A DNA stretch of 64,000 nucleotides from Janthinobacterium sp. J1-1 (GCF_030944405.1 NZ_CP132339.1:1426001-1490000); one strand, 5' to 3'; counted from the stretch's first letter, positions 16,325 to 25,581 are shown. A program made the numbers and translations. The notes: a model not told the origin generated them from the letters alone.

Positions 16325-17866
16325 TCAAGCCTGGCCGGCCAGCTTGTCCACCACCGGCGCCAAGGCGGCCGGGCGGCAGCCGAAGGCGGCCAGGCGGCCC
16401 TGCGCTTCCGGCGCCAGGTCCAGGTCGTAGGGCAGGCGGCCCGCCACCAGCCACAGCCTGTCGTGCGGCAGGGCGTCCACCAGGCGGCGCTGGCCATCGA
16501 TGAACAGGGCGTTATAGGTCTGCAGCACGATCTGCCGCGCGCCTTGCGCAAAGGCGATGGCGGCGTCCACTTCCTCCGGTTCGGCCTGGGCCGACAGCGC
16601 AAACTCGCGCACGTCCAGGCCGGCCGCCAGCAGCGCCGGCAGCATCGAGCTGCGCGCTTCCTTGTTGCGGCCCAGCGCCACTTCATCGATCTCGCTGCGC
16701 GAACGCACTTCCACCGTGATCAGGGTCACCGGCAAGTCCGCGTCCAGCGGGCGATAAGCTCCCTCTACCCGCAGCGCCGCCTGCTGCACCTGTTTTGCCA
16801 GCGCCATCGCCTCGGGGCGCATCAGCGCCGGCGGCGTGACGGCGCGCTGCCGCCAGTCGCGCACCGCGTGCACGCGCTTGAGCTTTGCCACGCGCGCCAG
16901 CGCTTCGTCGATGCGCGCGAGGGGGATCGCGCCGCTTTCCACCGCCGCCACCACCGCCTCGATCGCCGCCTGCTGCTGCGCTTCGCGGTGCGAGATCAGC
17001 ACGATATCGGCGCCGGCCTGCAAGGTGGCGATGGCGCCGCCGCTGATGCCCACGCCGTCGGCGATCGCCGCCATTTCCAGGCAGTCGGAAATCACCACGC
17101 CGTCGTATTGCATCTCGCCGCGCAGCAAATCGGTCAGCACCCCTTTCGACAGGGTGGCCGGCACGCTGGTGTCGGCTTCGAAGGCGGGGAACACCACGTG
17201 CGCCGTCATGATGGCGTCGACACCCGCGGCGATCGCCGCGCGGAACGGCGCCAGTTCCACCGCGTGCAATCGCGCTTTGTCATGCGGCACCAGCGCCATC
17301 GCGTAATGCGTATCGGTGGCGGTGTCGCCGTGGCCGGGGAAGTGCTTGGCGGTGACGGCCACGCCGGTCGACTGCTGGCCGCGCATGGCGGCCATGCCGT
17401 AGTCGATCACGGTGGCGGCGTCTTCGCCATAGGCGCGCACGCCGATCACCGGGTTGCTGCGGTTGTTGTTCACGTCGAGCACGGGCGCGAGCAGCATGTT
17501 GATGCCGACCTGGCGCATCTCGTCGCCGCTGACTTGGTTCAGGCGTTCGCAGTCCGCGATCGAGCCGGCCGCCTGGAAGGCCATCGCGGCCGGGATGGGC
17601 GTGACGCCCTGTTCGATGCGCATCACCATGCCGCCTTCCTGGTCGATCGAGATCAGGAGGGGAATATCGGAGACTTCCGCATTGATTTCCTGCAGTTCGC
17701 GGCACAGGGCGGATACCTGCTGTGGCGTGTGCACATTGCGGCGAAACAGGATCACGCCGCCGACCCTGTGTTGCCGGATCAGCGTCTTGATATGGTCATT
17801 CGCTTCCAGGGCGTCGAAGCCCACCATGAACAGCTGTCCTATTTTTTCGCGCAAGCCCTGCTCCAT
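16325..17866 (-). CDS. Glycoside hydrolase family 3 beta-N-acetylhexosaminidase (NagZ-like, long form)
   Basis: 513 residues from the ATG at 17866, set by GGAGAG upstream; a GTG two codons earlier is too close to it. The GH3 barrel (about residues 1-335) has IDQEGGMVMR, KHFPGHGDTATDTHYA with the His/Asp dyad typical of NagZ rather than beta-glucosidases, and VVISDCLEMAAI with the nucleophile Asp. A C-terminal alpha/beta domain (about 170 residues) is absent from E. coli NagZ but present in Bacillus-type NagZ. No signal peptide is seen, so a cytoplasmic role in muropeptide recycling is plausible; amgK and murU lie at 32-34 kb. Confidence 0.85.
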   Translation of the reverse strand: MEQGLREKIGQLFMVGFDALEANDHIKTLIRQHRVGGVILFRRNVHTPQQVSALCRELQEINAEVSDIPLLISIDQEGGMVMRIEQGVTPIPAAMAFQAAGSIADCERLNQVSGDEMRQVGINMLLAPVLDVNNNRSNPVIGVRAYGEDAATVIDYGMAAMRGQQSTGVAVTAKHFPGHGDTATDTHYAMALVPHDKARLHAVELAPFRAAIAAGVDAIMTAHVVFPAFEADTSVPATLSKGVLTDLLRGEMQYDGVVISDCLEMAAIADGVGISGGAIATLQAGADIVLISHREAQQQAAIEAVVAAVESGAIPLARIDEALARVAKLKRVHAVRDWRQRAVTPPALMRPEAMALAKQVQQAALRVEGAYRPLDADLPVTLITVEVRSRSEIDEVALGRNKEARSSMLPALLAAGLDVREFALSAQAEPEEVDAAIAFAQGARQIVLQTYNALFIDGQRRLVDALPHDRLWLVAGRLPYDLDLAPEAQGRLAAFGCRPAALAPVVDKLAGQA

Positions 17867-17963
17867 TGCCACTCTCCGGTCGTTATGATGGTACGTCGTC
17901 TGCCTGGTATTGTATTGGATTCGAAAAAAAGGGCAAGTGGTTTGTAATTGGTATTATGGCTTG

Positions 17964-19574
17964 TCAGTCCAGTGATTTGAACGACTCCGCCTGCGCCTTC
18001 GGCCAGTACAGGCCGAACACGGGCGGCAGCTTGGGCAACTGGTCCGGGTCCAGCAGCTGGCCCGGCTCCAGGAAGGGCAGCAGGGCCGACGCCAGCCGCA
18101 CCTGGTTGGGCGAGATGCGCCGCACCAGGTGGTGCGGGCGCAGTTCCTGCGGATGGGCCAGGCCGGCGGCGGCGATCAACTCGGCCAGCGCCTTCAGGGT
18201 ATTCTGGTGGAAGTGGGCCACCCGTTCGATCTTGTCGGGCACCACCAGCGCGCGCTGGCGCTGCGGGTCCTGCGTGGCCACGCCGGTCGGGCAGCGGTCG
18301 GTATGGCAGCTTTGCGACTGGATGCAGCCCAGCGCGAACATGAAGCCGCGCGCCGAATTGCACCAGTCGGCGCCCAGCGCCAGCAGGCGCGCGATGTCGA
18401 AGGCGGTGATGATCTTGCCCGAGCAGCCGATCTTGATCTTTTCGCGCAGGTTGGCGCCGACCAGGGTGTTATGCACCAGCACCAGCGCTTCCTGCAAGGG
18501 CGTGCCGACATGGTCGGTAAATTCCAGCGGCGCCGCGCCGGTGCCGCCTTCGCTGCCGTCGACGACGATGAAGTCGGGCGTGATGCCGGTCGCCAGCATG
18601 GCTTTCACGATGCCGAAAAATTCCCACGGGTGGCCGATGGCCAGCTTGAAGCCGGTCGGCTTGCCGCCCGACAGATTGCGCAGGCGCTCGATAAAGTGCA
18701 GCATCTCGACCGGCGTGGAAAAGGCGCTGTGGGCGGCCGGCGAGATGCAGTCGACGCCTGCTTCCACGCCGCGCGTGACGGCGATCTCGATCGTCACCTT
18801 CGGCCCCGGCAGCACGCCGCCGTGGCCCGGCTTGGCGCCCTGCGACATTTTCAGCTCGATCATTTTTACCTGTTCCGCGCTGGCGTTGGCGACAAAGCGC
18901 TCTTCCGAAAAGCTGCCGTCCGGGTTGCGGCAGCCGAAGTAGCCGGAGCCGATTTCCCAGACCAGGTCGCCGCCATTGGCGCGGTGGTGGGGACTGATGC
19001 TGCCTTCGCCCGTATCGTGCATGAAGCCGCCGCGCTTCGCGCCGCCGTTCAGCGCCAGGATGGCATTGGCCGACAGCGCGCCAAAGCTCATCGCCGAGAT
19101 ATTGAACACGCTGGCCGAATACGGCCGGGCGCGCGGGCAATCGGGATGGTTGCCGATCTCGATGCGGAAGTCATGGCCGGTGACGACGGCCGGTGCGATC
19201 GAATGGTTGATCCATTCATAGCCGGCCTGGTACACATCGAGCTGGGTGCCGAACGGGCGCTTGTCGGTTTCCTGCTTGGCCCGCTGGTAGACGATGCTGC
19301 GCTGGTTGCGCGAAAACGGCGTGGCCTCGCTGTCGCTCTCCAGGAAATACTGGCGGATCTCGGGGCGCACGCTTTCAAAGGTATAGCGGAAATGCGCGAG
19401 GATGGGATAGTTGCGGCGCAGCGCGTGTTTGGTTTGCAGCAGGTCGCTGACGCCCAGCAAAGTCAGCGCGCCGGCCAGCAGCGGCAGCCAGTAATGATCG
19501 TAGAAGAACAGGGAGAGAACAAAGATGGCTGCCGTCGCAATCAGGGTCAGGTAGCGGATGGAAACTAGGGGCAT
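17964..19574 (-). CDS. Membrane-anchored FMN-binding glutamate synthase family protein
   Basis: 536 residues from the ATG at 19574 (GGAG five bases ahead). Two N-terminal hydrophobic segments (about residues 6-45) are followed by a GltB-like FMN/Fe-S domain: MSFGALSANAILALNGGAKRGGF, HDTGEGSISPHHR, GAKPGHGGVLPGPKV, FIVVDGSEGGTGAAPLEF, and a Cys cluster in ALGCIQSQSCHTDRCPTGVAT for a [3Fe-4S]. It lacks the glutaminase domain of true GltB, so it is a stand-alone synthase-like oxidoreductase of uncertain reaction. It follows the M48 protease gene on the same strand, 87 bp on. The family is clear; activity is not. Confidence 0.88.
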   Translation of the reverse strand: MPLVSIRYLTLIATAAIFVLSLFFYDHYWLPLLAGALTLLGVSDLLQTKHALRRNYPILAHFRYTFESVRPEIRQYFLESDSEATPFSRNQRSIVYQRAKQETDKRPFGTQLDVYQAGYEWINHSIAPAVVTGHDFRIEIGNHPDCPRARPYSASVFNISAMSFGALSANAILALNGGAKRGGFMHDTGEGSISPHHRANGGDLVWEIGSGYFGCRNPDGSFSEERFVANASAEQVKMIELKMSQGAKPGHGGVLPGPKVTIEIAVTRGVEAGVDCISPAAHSAFSTPVEMLHFIERLRNLSGGKPTGFKLAIGHPWEFFGIVKAMLATGITPDFIVVDGSEGGTGAAPLEFTDHVGTPLQEALVLVHNTLVGANLREKIKIGCSGKIITAFDIARLLALGADWCNSARGFMFALGCIQSQSCHTDRCPTGVATQDPQRQRALVVPDKIERVAHFHQNTLKALAELIAAAGLAHPQELRPHHLVRRISPNQVRLASALLPFLEPGQLLDPDQLPKLPPVFGLYWPKAQAESFKSLD

Positions 19575-19661
19575 GGACACTCCGGTAAGGTCGCTCTAGC
19601 CGCAGAGTGTACCGGTGATTTGCAAAGGCCGTGGCGGCGGCTGCCGCCACGGTGGTTCAGG

Positions 19662-20648
19662 CTATTGTGCGGCGCGGATACGCGCGACTCTTTCCGCGCT
19701 GGCCGGGTGGCTCGACAGGTAGGGCGTGTCATGGTCAAACTTGCCCAGCGCCACGAACACCTGCGCCAGGTGTTCCAGCGCGATGCCGTTATGGCGCAGC
19801 ATGGCGATCGCATAGTCGTCGGCCTCGCGTTCGACGTCGCGCGAGTATTTCAGGTCCAGCAGCAGTGGCGGCAGGGTCGCCACCACCGTCGAGACGTCGC
19901 CGAACAGCAGCGCCGCGCCGGCGCCGACGGCCGAGGTCTGGATGATGCGCCGCGTCAGGTGGCGCCGCTGCAGGTGCCCCAGTTCATGCGCCAGCACGCC
20001 CATGATGGCCTGGTCGTCGGGCATCAGTTCCACCATTTCGTCGGTCAGCACGATATCGCCCGAGGGCAGGGCGAAGGCGTTCGGACCGATCTTGCTTTTG
20101 CGGAAAACGATGCGATGTTCCAGCCGGCTGCCGTCCGGCGTGGCCAGGCGGGCGAACTGCGCGCGCAAGCCGTCCTGGCGCGCCTGCGCCAGCTCGCTGG
20201 GCGCGAACACGTGGCGGTCGAGCATGTCCAGCACGCCCTGGCCCAGCTGGCGCTCGACCGCCGGCGGCAGCGCGTAGGCCAGGCCCTTGGCCGCCAGCGG
20301 CAGCACATACTGGTAGCACAGGAACAGCGCCAGCACGGTGGCCAGCAGGGCCAGCACGGTAGCGCGCCAGCTTTGCTGCAGCCGCACCACCAGGCTGTCG
20401 CGGTGGCCACTGGTGTGCAGCAGGCTGTTGAAGGCCGCCTGGTCGGTGATCTCCAGGTAGGCGCCGTCGGGAAAGCTGACCTTGCGCACGGCGTGGCTGG
20501 TGCGCTCGGAGACATGCAGCTGCGCCAGCGGACAGCGCCGCTCGATGTCGCCGGCCAGCACGGCCTGGTCCGCGTCCACGGCAAGCGTGACGTGGTACAG
20601 GCGCGAGGTCTGGCCGTCGAAGTAGCGCGCGGAGACTGGCTCGGTCAT
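19662..20648 (-). CDS. M48 family metallopeptidase, membrane-anchored
   Basis: 328 residues from the ATG at 20648. The zinc site HELGH is at 221-225, and the third ligand is probably the Glu in RDVEREADDYAI. An N-terminal domain of about 110 residues precedes one membrane helix (VLALLATVLALFLCYQYVLPLAA); the protease part then faces one side of the membrane. It starts 4 bp after the DUF898 gene ends, so the two are coupled; this DUF898-M48 pairing recurs in betaproteobacteria. Probable membrane quality-control protease, by analogy with HtpX/BepA-type enzymes. Confidence 0.9.
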   Translation of the reverse strand: MTEPVSARYFDGQTSRLYHVTLAVDADQAVLAGDIERRCPLAQLHVSERTSHAVRKVSFPDGAYLEITDQAAFNSLLHTSGHRDSLVVRLQQSWRATVLALLATVLALFLCYQYVLPLAAKGLAYALPPAVERQLGQGVLDMLDRHVFAPSELAQARQDGLRAQFARLATPDGSRLEHRIVFRKSKIGPNAFALPSGDIVLTDEMVELMPDDQAIMGVLAHELGHLQRRHLTRRIIQTSAVGAGAALLFGDVSTVVATLPPLLLDLKYSRDVEREADDYAIAMLRHNGIALEHLAQVFVALGKFDHDTPYLSSHPASAERVARIRAAQ

Positions 20649-20652
20649 CGCG

Positions 20653-21705
20653 TCAGATCGACAGGTCGAAGTCCAGCAGGTCGACCACGCCTTCGCCGGT
20701 GGCCGATACCTGCTGGCCGGTGGCGGCGACGAATTCATCGAGGCTGCCGTGCGCCAGCAGCGCGGTCGCTTCCAGGCGGTATTTCAGCCAGCGCACATGG
20801 GCGAATGGCGTAAACAGGCCCAGCGTGATGACGATGTCCAGCAGGTTGGTCAGCATGATGAAGGTGGTGCGGCCCCAGGTCAGCTGCGAGGCGAACTGGT
20901 GCTGCTGCAGGCGCGTATGGTTCCAGATCAGGTTCTGGATCATGGTCAGGAACAGCGGCAGCACGGTAAACGCCCACAGGTACAGCGCGCCGATAGCCAC
21001 CAGCAGGCTGCCGACCTTGGCCGGGTTGTTGGCATTCGCGGCAAAGGCGGCAAATACGCCGCCAAACACCACGAAGATCAGCGCCAGCAGGCCGGCCACC
21101 AGGATCACGAAGAACAGCAGATAGGTCTTGTAGAAGCTGCCGACGGTGGCGTCAAAGCTGAAGTGGGCGGTGCCGAAACGGCTTTCCGTGTGCTGGAAGC
21201 GCTTCATGCGCTGGTGCAGGAACGGCGTCAGCAGGCCCAGGGTGAAGGCGTTCAGGATCGGCAGCAGCAGGAAGTACAGATACGCCTGTTTGGCGCTGCC
21301 GCCAAAGCCGAAGCGGATGCCGCGGTAGCTGGTGTTGTACAGCTTGAACTGCAGACTTTTCCATACCAGCCAGGGCAGGATGGCGGCCATCAGCACGAAC
21401 ATGATGAAGCCGATGAAAGGCGAGACCTGGAAGGCGATGTTGTAGCCGGCGATCAGCACCACGGCGGCGATGCGGCCCTTCAAAATGGCAATCGCGTTGC
21501 CATGGTATTCGAAGCTGCTGCCGGCCAGGTGGGTGCTGGAGTAGAAATAGCGGTTGCGGCGCACCTTGGCCCAGGCCGAATAAATGCCCAGGGTGACGAT
21601 GCTCAGCAGCAGGTTGACGATCCAGATGCGAAAGTATTCGCTGCCGGTGGCGCTGAAGGTGATCGCTTCACGCTTGATGATTGCTGGTTGGTTGTCGATA
21701 TCCAC
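20653..21705 (-). CDS. YjgN/DUF898 family polytopic membrane protein
   Basis: About 350 residues from a GTG at 21705, preceded by AAGGAT; the family N-terminus fits VDIDNQPAIIKREAITFSATGSEYF. An upstream ATG at 21786 would add 27 unlikely residues. It has two similar halves: each carries a cytosolic motif (ATGSEYFRIWIVNLLLSIVTLGIYSAWAKVRRNRYFYS near residue 20 and the FIMLTNLLDIVITLGLFTPFAHVRWLKYR copy near 290) around about six membrane helices. Function of the family is unknown. Coupled to the M48 protease gene. Confidence 0.85.
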   Translation of the reverse strand: MDIDNQPAIIKREAITFSATGSEYFRIWIVNLLLSIVTLGIYSAWAKVRRNRYFYSSTHLAGSSFEYHGNAIAILKGRIAAVVLIAGYNIAFQVSPFIGFIMFVLMAAILPWLVWKSLQFKLYNTSYRGIRFGFGGSAKQAYLYFLLLPILNAFTLGLLTPFLHQRMKRFQHTESRFGTAHFSFDATVGSFYKTYLLFFVILVAGLLALIFVVFGGVFAAFAANANNPAKVGSLLVAIGALYLWAFTVLPLFLTMIQNLIWNHTRLQQHQFASQLTWGRTTFIMLTNLLDIVITLGLFTPFAHVRWLKYRLEATALLAHGSLDEFVAATGQQVSATGEGVVDLLDFDLSI

Positions 21706-21869
21706 GCGGATGATCCTTGCAATTAAAGAATAAGCAAGATGATGGATCGGCAAGATGTTGTTAATTGAAATATTGATCGTGCGCAATATTTTTTGGTTCT
21801 GCCGCGTGCGCGGCCCTCCCGAAGCGCGGCGGCTATACTGGCAGTCACTTTATCGCTGACGGGAGAACC

Positions 21870-22541
21870 ATGATCGTTGTCCACCATCTTAACAATTCGC
21901 GCTCGCAGCGCGTGCTGTGGCTGCTCGAGGAACTGGGGCTGGAATATGAAGTCAAGCGCTACCAGCGCGATCCGAAAACCATGCTGGCGCCGGCCGCCCT
22001 GAAGGCCGTGCACCCGCTGGGCAAGTCGCCCGTGATTACCGATGGCGCCAATACGGTGGCCGAATCGGGCGCCATCATCGAGTACCTGGTCGAGCGCTAC
22101 GGCAATGGCCGCCTGGTCCCGGCCGCCGGTACGCCGGAAAAGCTGCGCTATACCTACTGGCTGCATTTCGCCGAAGGCTCGGCCATGTCGCCGCTGCTGA
22201 TGAAGCTGGTGTTCGACAAGGTCGAAGCCAATCCCATGCCGTTTTTTGCCAAACCGATCGCGCGCGGGATTGCGCAAAAAGTCAAAAGCACCTTCGTGCA
22301 GCCGAACATCGACAACCAGCTGGCGTATATGGAAGCGGAACTGGACAAGAACAAATGGTTTGCCGGCAATGAGTTCTCGGCCGCCGATATCCAGATGAGC
22401 TTTCCGCTGGAAGCGGCCGCCTCGCGCGCTGGGCTCGATGCGCGCCTGCCGAAACTGACGGCGTTCTTGCAGCGCATCCATGCGCGGCCGGCGTATCAAC
22501 GGGCGCTGGAGCGCGGCGGACCGTACGACTACGCCAAGTAA
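21870..22541 (+). CDS. Glutathione S-transferase
   Basis: 223 residues. N-terminal thioredoxin fold with SRSQRVLWLLEELGLEYE (Ser/Arg at the active-site turn), cis-Pro in HPLGKSPVITDG, and glutathione-binding Glu-Ser in AESGAIIEYL. The C-terminal domain has the N-capping FSAADIQMSF. GGGAGAA stands 5 bases before the ATG. Not closely similar to the other GST at 7437, so they are different classes. Substrate unknown. Confidence 0.92.
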   Translation: MIVVHHLNNSRSQRVLWLLEELGLEYEVKRYQRDPKTMLAPAALKAVHPLGKSPVITDGANTVAESGAIIEYLVERYGNGRLVPAAGTPEKLRYTYWLHFAEGSAMSPLLMKLVFDKVEANPMPFFAKPIARGIAQKVKSTFVQPNIDNQLAYMEAELDKNKWFAGNEFSAADIQMSFPLEAAASRAGLDARLPKLTAFLQRIHARPAYQRALERGGPYDYAK

Positions 22542-22601
22542 TCGCTGTCGCCGGGCCACGCTACGGTAAAATGAGCGATTCAACCAGCATCAACCTACCG
22601 C

Positions 22602-23375
22602 ATGGCCCGACTCCTCGCTATCGACGGCTTGAATATCGTACGCCGCGTCTACGAAGCCAGTCCTGAACCCGATTCCGACCTGAAGGCGGAGATCGCGCTG
22701 CGCCATGCGCTGTCGTCCTTCCGCACCCTGATCAACGACCACGAGCCGACGCATATCCTGCCGGCTTTCGACTATGGCGGCCCGACCTGGCGCCACGCCC
22801 TGTATGCGGGCTACCGCGAAGGGCGCCAGCCGATGCCGCAGGTGCTGCGCGACGCCTTGCCCGGCTTTTACGCCACCCTGGCCGGCTTCGGCCTGCACGT
22901 GGTCAGCATCCCCGAAGTGGAAGCGGACGACGTGATCGGCACGGCCGTCATGCGCTGGCTGCAGGAAGGCCGCGGCGCGGCGGTGATTGCCACCACCGAC
23001 AAGGACTTGCATGGCCTGATCGCGCACGGCGCGCTGGTGTGGGACCACTTCAAGTGCGCCTGGCACGACCATGCCTGGGTCGAGAAGAAATTCGGCGTGC
23101 CGCCCGAGCTGCTGCCCGACCTGCTGGCGCTGATGGGCGACGTCACCGACTCGATTCCCGGGGTGGCGAAAATCGGCCTGAAAACCGGCGCCAAACTGTT
23201 GCGTGCCTACGGCAATATCGACGCCGTGATGGCCGGCGCCGGCATTTTGCCCGGGGCGCTCGGTGAAAGCCTGCGGAAAGAGCGCGAAATACTGTATCTT
23301 TCAAGAAAGCTCGTCGAACTGAAAACCGACGTCAAGCTGGGTGTCACATGGAATATGCTGGCGTGGGAAAAGTAA
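22602..23375 (+). CDS. 5'-3' exonuclease / flap endonuclease (Xni-like)
   Basis: 257 residues, the polymerase-I-type 5' nuclease domain alone. Acidic metal ligands: Asp8 in LAIDGLN, EVEADDVIG, TTDKDLHGL and GDVTDSIPGV. The helix-3-turn helix region reads PGVAKIGLKTGAKLLRAYGNID, which binds duplex DNA and K+. It resembles E. coli Xni (ExoIX) and acts on flaps during DNA repair or Okazaki processing. The adjacent response-regulator-like gene begins 38 bp later, possibly co-transcribed. Confidence 0.88.
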   Translation: MARLLAIDGLNIVRRVYEASPEPDSDLKAEIALRHALSSFRTLINDHEPTHILPAFDYGGPTWRHALYAGYREGRQPMPQVLRDALPGFYATLAGFGLHVVSIPEVEADDVIGTAVMRWLQEGRGAAVIATTDKDLHGLIAHGALVWDHFKCAWHDHAWVEKKFGVPPELLPDLLALMGDVTDSIPGVAKIGLKTGAKLLRAYGNIDAVMAGAGILPGALGESLRKEREILYLSRKLVELKTDVKLGVTWNMLAWEK

Positions 23376-23412
23376 TCGCGGGCCAGGCAACAATCAAGCA
23401 AGGGAAGTCATC

Positions 23413-23820
23413 ATGATGTTAAAGGCAGTCCTGATCGATAGCAGTGCCGTGGCGCGCGGCCTGCTCAACACGGTCCTGACCGATGGCGGCTACGATGTGT
23501 GTGGCCAGGGCCATACCAGCGCGCTGGGCCTGGCGCTGCTGGTCAAGCACCGCCCGCATTTCGTGTGCATCGCGCGCGAGCAGGTGGAAGACGGCAGCGA
23601 CGTGGTGCAGACCATCCGCGAGCAGTATCCGAAAACGCTGATCTTCATGGTCTCGGGCGGCATCGACGCCGCCTCGCTGCAGCAGGCGCACGCGATGGGC
23701 GTGTCCGGCTTTATCGTCAAACCGTTCATGGCCGACACGGTCCTGAAAACCGTGCGCAATACCGTCATCGCCATGGTGCGCAAGCAGCAGGCCTTGGCCG
23801 CCGCTCAGAAGGACGCCTGA
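23413..23820 (+). CDS. Single-domain receiver-like protein lacking the phospho-acceptor Asp
   Basis: 135 residues from the paired ATG at 23413/23416, with AGGGAAG upstream. The CheY fold is recognisable: LKAVLIDSSAVARG for beta-1, FMVSGG for beta-4 with Ser at the Thr87 position, and FIVKPF with the conserved Lys103. At the end of beta-3 the sequence is FVCIAREQVEDG, where CheY has Asp57: Ala or Ile occupies the site. Of the beta-1 acidic pair only Asp9 remains (IDSS). It probably cannot be phosphorylated in the usual way. No output domain and no kinase nearby. Confidence 0.85.
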   Translation: MMLKAVLIDSSAVARGLLNTVLTDGGYDVCGQGHTSALGLALLVKHRPHFVCIAREQVEDGSDVVQTIREQYPKTLIFMVSGGIDAASLQQAHAMGVSGFIVKPFMADTVLKTVRNTVIAMVRKQQALAAAQKDA

Positions 23821-23825
23821 TTAAA

Positions 23826-23938
23826 TCTACTGCGCGTCGCGATTTGCGGCCGGCGATGCTCGCTGTACTAAAGTACAGCTGCGCTTCTCGGCCACAACTC
23901 ACTGCCGCTCGCTACGATTTTCTCAGGCGTCGATACTG
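23826..23938. repeat. Palindromic intergenic repeat, second type
   Basis: Lies directly behind the receiver gene. The core is GCTGTACT-aa-AGTACAGC, a perfect 8 bp inverted repeat, with outer arms GCGATTTGCGGCCGGCGATG and CGGCCACAAC...CGATTTTCTCAGGCGT. The CTGAGAAAA-type end (on the minus strand) is shared with the 9.8/43.0 kb family, but the interior differs. Confidence 0.6.
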
Positions 23939-23958
23939 AACTTGATGCATACAATTGA

Positions 23959-25074
23959 TTACAGCAACCCGGTGGCGCTGGCGATAATGCCGCCGCCCAG
24001 ACACACGTCGCCGTCATACAGCACCGCCGACTGGCCGGGCGTGACCGCCCACTGGGCCTGGTCGAAGGCGAGGCCGAACAAGTCATCGCCGTTCGGCAGC
24101 AGCTGGCAGGCCACGTCGGCCTGGCGGTAGCGGGTTTTGGCCGACAGGGCGCCCGCCTGCGGCGCCACGCCCGCGATCCAGCTGGCCTGGTCGGCCGACA
24201 GCGCCGGCGACAGCAGCCACGGATGGTCATGGCCCTGCACCACGTACAGGGTGTTGTTGACGATATCCTTGCGCGCCACATACCAGGCGTCGCTGCTGCC
24301 GTCGGCGTTCTGGTACGACTTCACGCCGCCGATGCCGATGCCCTTGCGCTGCCCCAGGGTATAAAAGCTCAGGCCCACGTGTTCGCCCACGGTCTTGCCG
24401 TCGGCCGTCTTCATCGGGCCCGGCTTGTATGACAGGTAGCGGTTCAAAAATTCGCGGAACGGGCGCTCGCCGATAAAGCAGATGCCGGTCGAATCCTTCT
24501 TCTGCGCGTTCGGCAGCGCCAGTTTTTCGGCGATCTTGCGCACTTCCGTCTTCGGGATTTCACCGAGCGGGAACAGGGTCTTCGACAACTGCGCCTGGTT
24601 CAGGCGGTGCAGGAAATAACTTTGATCCTTGCTGGCGTCGACGGCTTTCATCAGCTCGTAGCGGGCGGTGTCGCCTGGCGCCTGGCGCACGCGCGCATAG
24701 TGGCCGGTGGCGATCAGGTCGGCGCCCAGGGTCATGGCGTGGTCGAGGAAGGCCTTGAACTTGATCTCGGCGTTGCACAGCACGTCCGGGTTCGGCGTGC
24801 GGCCGGCCTGGTATTCGCGCAGGAAGTCGGCGAAGACGCGGTCCTTGTATTCGGCGGCGAAATTGACGGCCTCGATATCGACGCCGATCACGTCGGCCAC
24901 GCTGGCCGCGTCGATCCAGTCCTGGCGCGTCGAGCAGTATTCCGAATCGTCGTCGTCTTCCCAGTTTTTCATGAACAGGCCGATCACTTCATAGCCCTGT
25001 TCCTTCAGCATCCACGCGGCGACCGAGGAATCGACCCCGCCGGACATGCCGATCACGACTTTCTTCTTGCTCAT
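23959..25074 (-). CDS. mnmA: tRNA-specific 2-thiouridylase
   Basis: 371 residues from the ATG at 25074; GGAAAG lies just ahead. PP-loop SGGVDSS (11-17) activates the uridine with ATP. Catalytic Cys pair: one in [12 protein letters not shown] and one in [13 protein letters not shown]. The enzyme puts sulfur on U34 of tRNA for Lys, Glu and Gln, receiving it from the TusE relay. The C-terminal beta-barrel is complete. A nudJ-like gene lies 27 bp upstream on the same strand, as in E. coli nudJ-mnmA. Confidence 0.97.
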   Translation of the reverse strand: MSKKKVVIGMSGGVDSSVAAWMLKEQGYEVIGLFMKNWEDDDDSEYCSTRQDWIDAASVADVIGVDIEAVNFAAEYKDRVFADFLREYQAGRTPNPDVLCNAEIKFKAFLDHAMTLGADLIATGHYARVRQAPGDTARYELMKAVDASKDQSYFLHRLNQAQLSKTLFPLGEIPKTEVRKIAEKLALPNAQKKDSTGICFIGERPFREFLNRYLSYKPGPMKTADGKTVGEHVGLSFYTLGQRKGIGIGGVKSYQNADGSSDAWYVARKDIVNNTLYVVQGHDHPWLLSPALSADQASWIAGVAPQAGALSAKTRYRQADVACQLLPNGDDLFGLAFDQAQWAVTPGQSAVLYDGDVCLGGGIIASATGLL

Positions 25075-25101
25075 CTTGCTTTCCAATAACTTGAATAATC
25101 G

Positions 25102-25581
25102 CTATGCGCTGTTGAATACAGACGCATGCGTGTGCAGCAGCGCCAGCGGCGCGCGCCGGCCTTCCAGGTATTCGTCGACGCATTGCAGCACCAGCGGGCT
25201 GCGGTGGCGGTCCTGGCAGGCCGCCAGTTCATCGCGCGTCATCCACATGGTGCGGAGGATGCCTTCGTCGAGCGGACGGTCATGCTCGGCGCCGGCGGTG
25301 CCGCAAAAGGTGAAGCGCAAATACGTGACGTCTTCGCCCGTGCGCACCGACTGGTAGCGCGACATGTACATGCCGACCAGGCCGGTGGGGATGAAATCGT
25401 AGGCCGCTTCTTCCAGCGTTTCGCGGATCACCGCCTGCTCCAGCGACTCGAACGGGTCGAGGTGGCCGGCCGGTTGATTGATCTTGACGCCCTCGCTGGT
25501 CTCTTCTTCAATCAGTAAAAACAGGCCGTCGCGCTCGACGATGGCGGCAACGGTGACAGAGGGTTTCCAGATTCTCGGCAT
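25102..25581 (-). CDS. nudJ: Nudix hydrolase, NudJ-like phosphatase
   Basis: 159 residues from the ATG at 25581, chosen for its AAGGATGGATC site. The Nudix box starts at Gly39: GHLDPFESLEQAVIRETLEE, with the REtLEE metal-binding core. WKPSVTVAAIVERDG at the N-terminus and a C-terminal WMTRDELAA are as in NudJ. NudJ hydrolyses HMP-pyrophosphate and nucleoside triphosphates in E. coli. Position ahead of mnmA supports the identity, and the pair is probably one operon. Confidence 0.85.
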   Translation of the reverse strand: MPRIWKPSVTVAAIVERDGLFLLIEEETSEGVKINQPAGHLDPFESLEQAVIRETLEEAAYDFIPTGLVGMYMSRYQSVRTGEDVTYLRFTFCGTAGAEHDRPLDEGILRTMWMTRDELAACQDRHRSPLVLQCVDEYLEGRRAPLALLHTHASVFNSA

